DNA of 64,000 bases from Gonocerus acuteangulatus (lineage: Eukaryota > Arthropoda > Insecta > Hemiptera > Coreidae). Shown here one piece after another: positions 62,641 through 64,000 of the stretch (position 1 is the first letter of the stretch; every line of letters begins with the position of its first letter). The stretch is from NCBI GenBank assembly GCA_946811695.1, contig OX328123.1:156237376-156301375 (forward strand), written 5' to 3'. The position numbers and the translations under genes were made by a program. The notes below the pieces were generated by a model. It saw nothing but the letters and a program-made list of their open reading frames with translations, was not told where the DNA came from and did no database searches.

Positions 62641-64000
62641 CAGCGGGTTTTGAAGGTGTTGTATTCAGTCGAAGAACATGATATGTCTTCGCTTGATATA
62701 GGAGGTAATCCTCGGGAGTTCAAGAGTGTCCAGAATTTGATCTGACTTTGCCTTCTGAAGAGAGGTGTGTCGAACAATGTTTCTAAGGACTCCATGTAGT
62801 TTCTTTATAGTGGTGGTGTGTAGGTGACGGTAGAGAGGGGCAGCGTATAGGAGGGCAGGGCGCAAGACTCCTTTATGGATGAGTATTTTTAGTCTCAGAG
62901 AGAGGGTAGGGGAGTACAGCAAGTGTTTCAGAGAGTGATATCTCCTCCGGACCATACCGAGCTTCTGAAAGTGGTTGTTGAAGTGCATGTGTCTACACAG
63001 GTGAACACCCAGGTATACGACTCTACGGGAGAGGGGGTTTTGAGTCCCGTCTATTCAGAAACTCTTAGGGAGGGTCTTCTTACCTCTCTGGAAGGAGAAG
63101 ATAAGAGCATCAGTCTTGCTGGGGTTGACTGTGATGTTTATTGCACTGAGCTGCGTCGAGATGGCCTGTGCGGCGTGCTCTGTGTACTCAAGTGATCTTT
63201 TGGGGTTTAGGGAGGTGCCGTAAATGGCTATATCGTCCGCTTAGGTGGCGATTTGGACGTGAGGGTATTTCTGGCCGACAATGTCGCCAGTGTACATACA
63301 AAATAGTATGGGCGAGAGAACAGATCCTTGCGGGACACCGCAGGAGGACGGGAATATCTCGGAGAGACTCGTACCTACTCTTACTGAAAAGGTCCGGTCT
63401 TTGAGATAGGACTGCAAGGTGTTAAAAAGTTGCTCTGGGCAGTCGTGCCTCCTGAGCTTATTTAAGAGGATGTCGTGAGAGACAGAGTCGAATGCTTTGG
63501 TTCAATCGATTTAAATGAGGGAGGTGCAGAGATTTTTGTGGAAGCCTTCGATAAATGGGACTGGAGCCTTGCTAGGGAGTGCTCGGTACCAAGAACTGCT
63601 CGGAAACCTGTCTGTTCTGGGGGGATGAGGTTCTCATCCTCGCAAAAGTCGTTAAGGTATTTGAGAAGAATTTTCTCGAATATCTTGGACATGTGAGACA
63701 GGAGACTGATCGGCCTGTAGTGCTCGGGCAGGTGGCTGGACTTGGCAGGTTTGAGGAGGGGGAAAACTATGGCATGCTTCCAGTCCTGTGGGAAGTGCCT
63801 GAGTGTTAGGCAGGAGTTTTAGAGGTGTGCTAGATAGGACACGTGGTAACTGGCGCAATAGTACGGATTGTACCTTGTCCAGCCCACGGGATTTGTTACC
63901 CTTGGTGCGTCTGAGGACAAACATGAAATTTCCTTCATGTGTCACGCGAGGAGTCGGCGTGTTCTCGGCGGCGCGGGCTTGGGAGTCCGCTGATCTCAGC
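62641..64000 (-). pseudogene. Jockey-like LINE reverse transcriptase, cut by window edge
   Basis: Minus-strand pieces, shifting frame in places: HYRPISLLSHMSKIFEKILL near 63700, GVPQGSVLSPILF near 63330, ADDIAIYGTSLNPKRSLEYT near 63240 with a stop replacing the residue before ADD, SKTDALIFSFQRGKK near 63100 and VLRPALLYAAPLYRHLH near 62860. Layout as in the LINE at 1599 but only distantly similar. Its 5' part lies beyond the window. GC-rich relative to the window. Dead copy. Confidence 0.85.

Overview
The window reads as a piece of a repeat-rich, AT-rich animal genome, most likely an arthropod. The reasons are spliced exons with GT/AG borders and introns of several kb, fossil DNA transposons carrying a DUF4817-type helix-turn-helix domain (common in insects and arachnids), and a Ty3/Gypsy polyprotein with an arthropod-style C-x2-H Gag finger. 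I cannot fix the order or species from the sequence.

The only host gene I can support is a collagen prolyl 4-hydroxylase alpha subunit (P4HA) on the + strand. Eleven exons from 4980 to 52215 join in phase and give about 477 residues ending in a natural stop, followed by a 3' UTR with AATAAA at 53097. The 5' exons (signal peptide and about 60 residues) are not found and probably lie upstream. The exon set includes a 24-nt microexon at 25650-25673. The iron ligands (HFD ... H) and the 2-oxoglutarate lysine are present, so the visible part looks functional.

Nearly everything else is mobile DNA. Region 1-4970: a short TIR element, a perfect palindrome with a TA core, a Jockey-like LINE with an uninterrupted RT frame, and a DUF4817 transposon remnant. 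Introns (5135-52135): a second DUF4817 remnant; a 37-bp minisatellite; LINE pieces; PIF/Harbinger, piggyBac and hAT-like remnants and MITEs; tRNA-derived and 5S-rRNA-derived SINEs; a solo LTR inside a SINE; and a 1.65-kb TIR element holding a Penelope-like foldback with hammerhead-like motifs. Region 53110-64000: a stack of insertions on the minus strand. A LINE at the right edge is next to, and perhaps interrupted by, a Ty3/Gypsy element (54690-62254). That element is split between RT and RNase H by a 3.2-kb DNA transposon with roughly 700-bp inverted repeats, and a SINE tail replaces its Gag leader.

The observations I rate highest are: a DNA transposon group defined by TAGTC...GACTA ends and a 3-bp TAT duplication (two unrelated-looking members); the foldback with a 10-bp target duplication and hammerhead-like cores with palindromic stem III; the P4HA microexon; and the 5S-derived SINE family.
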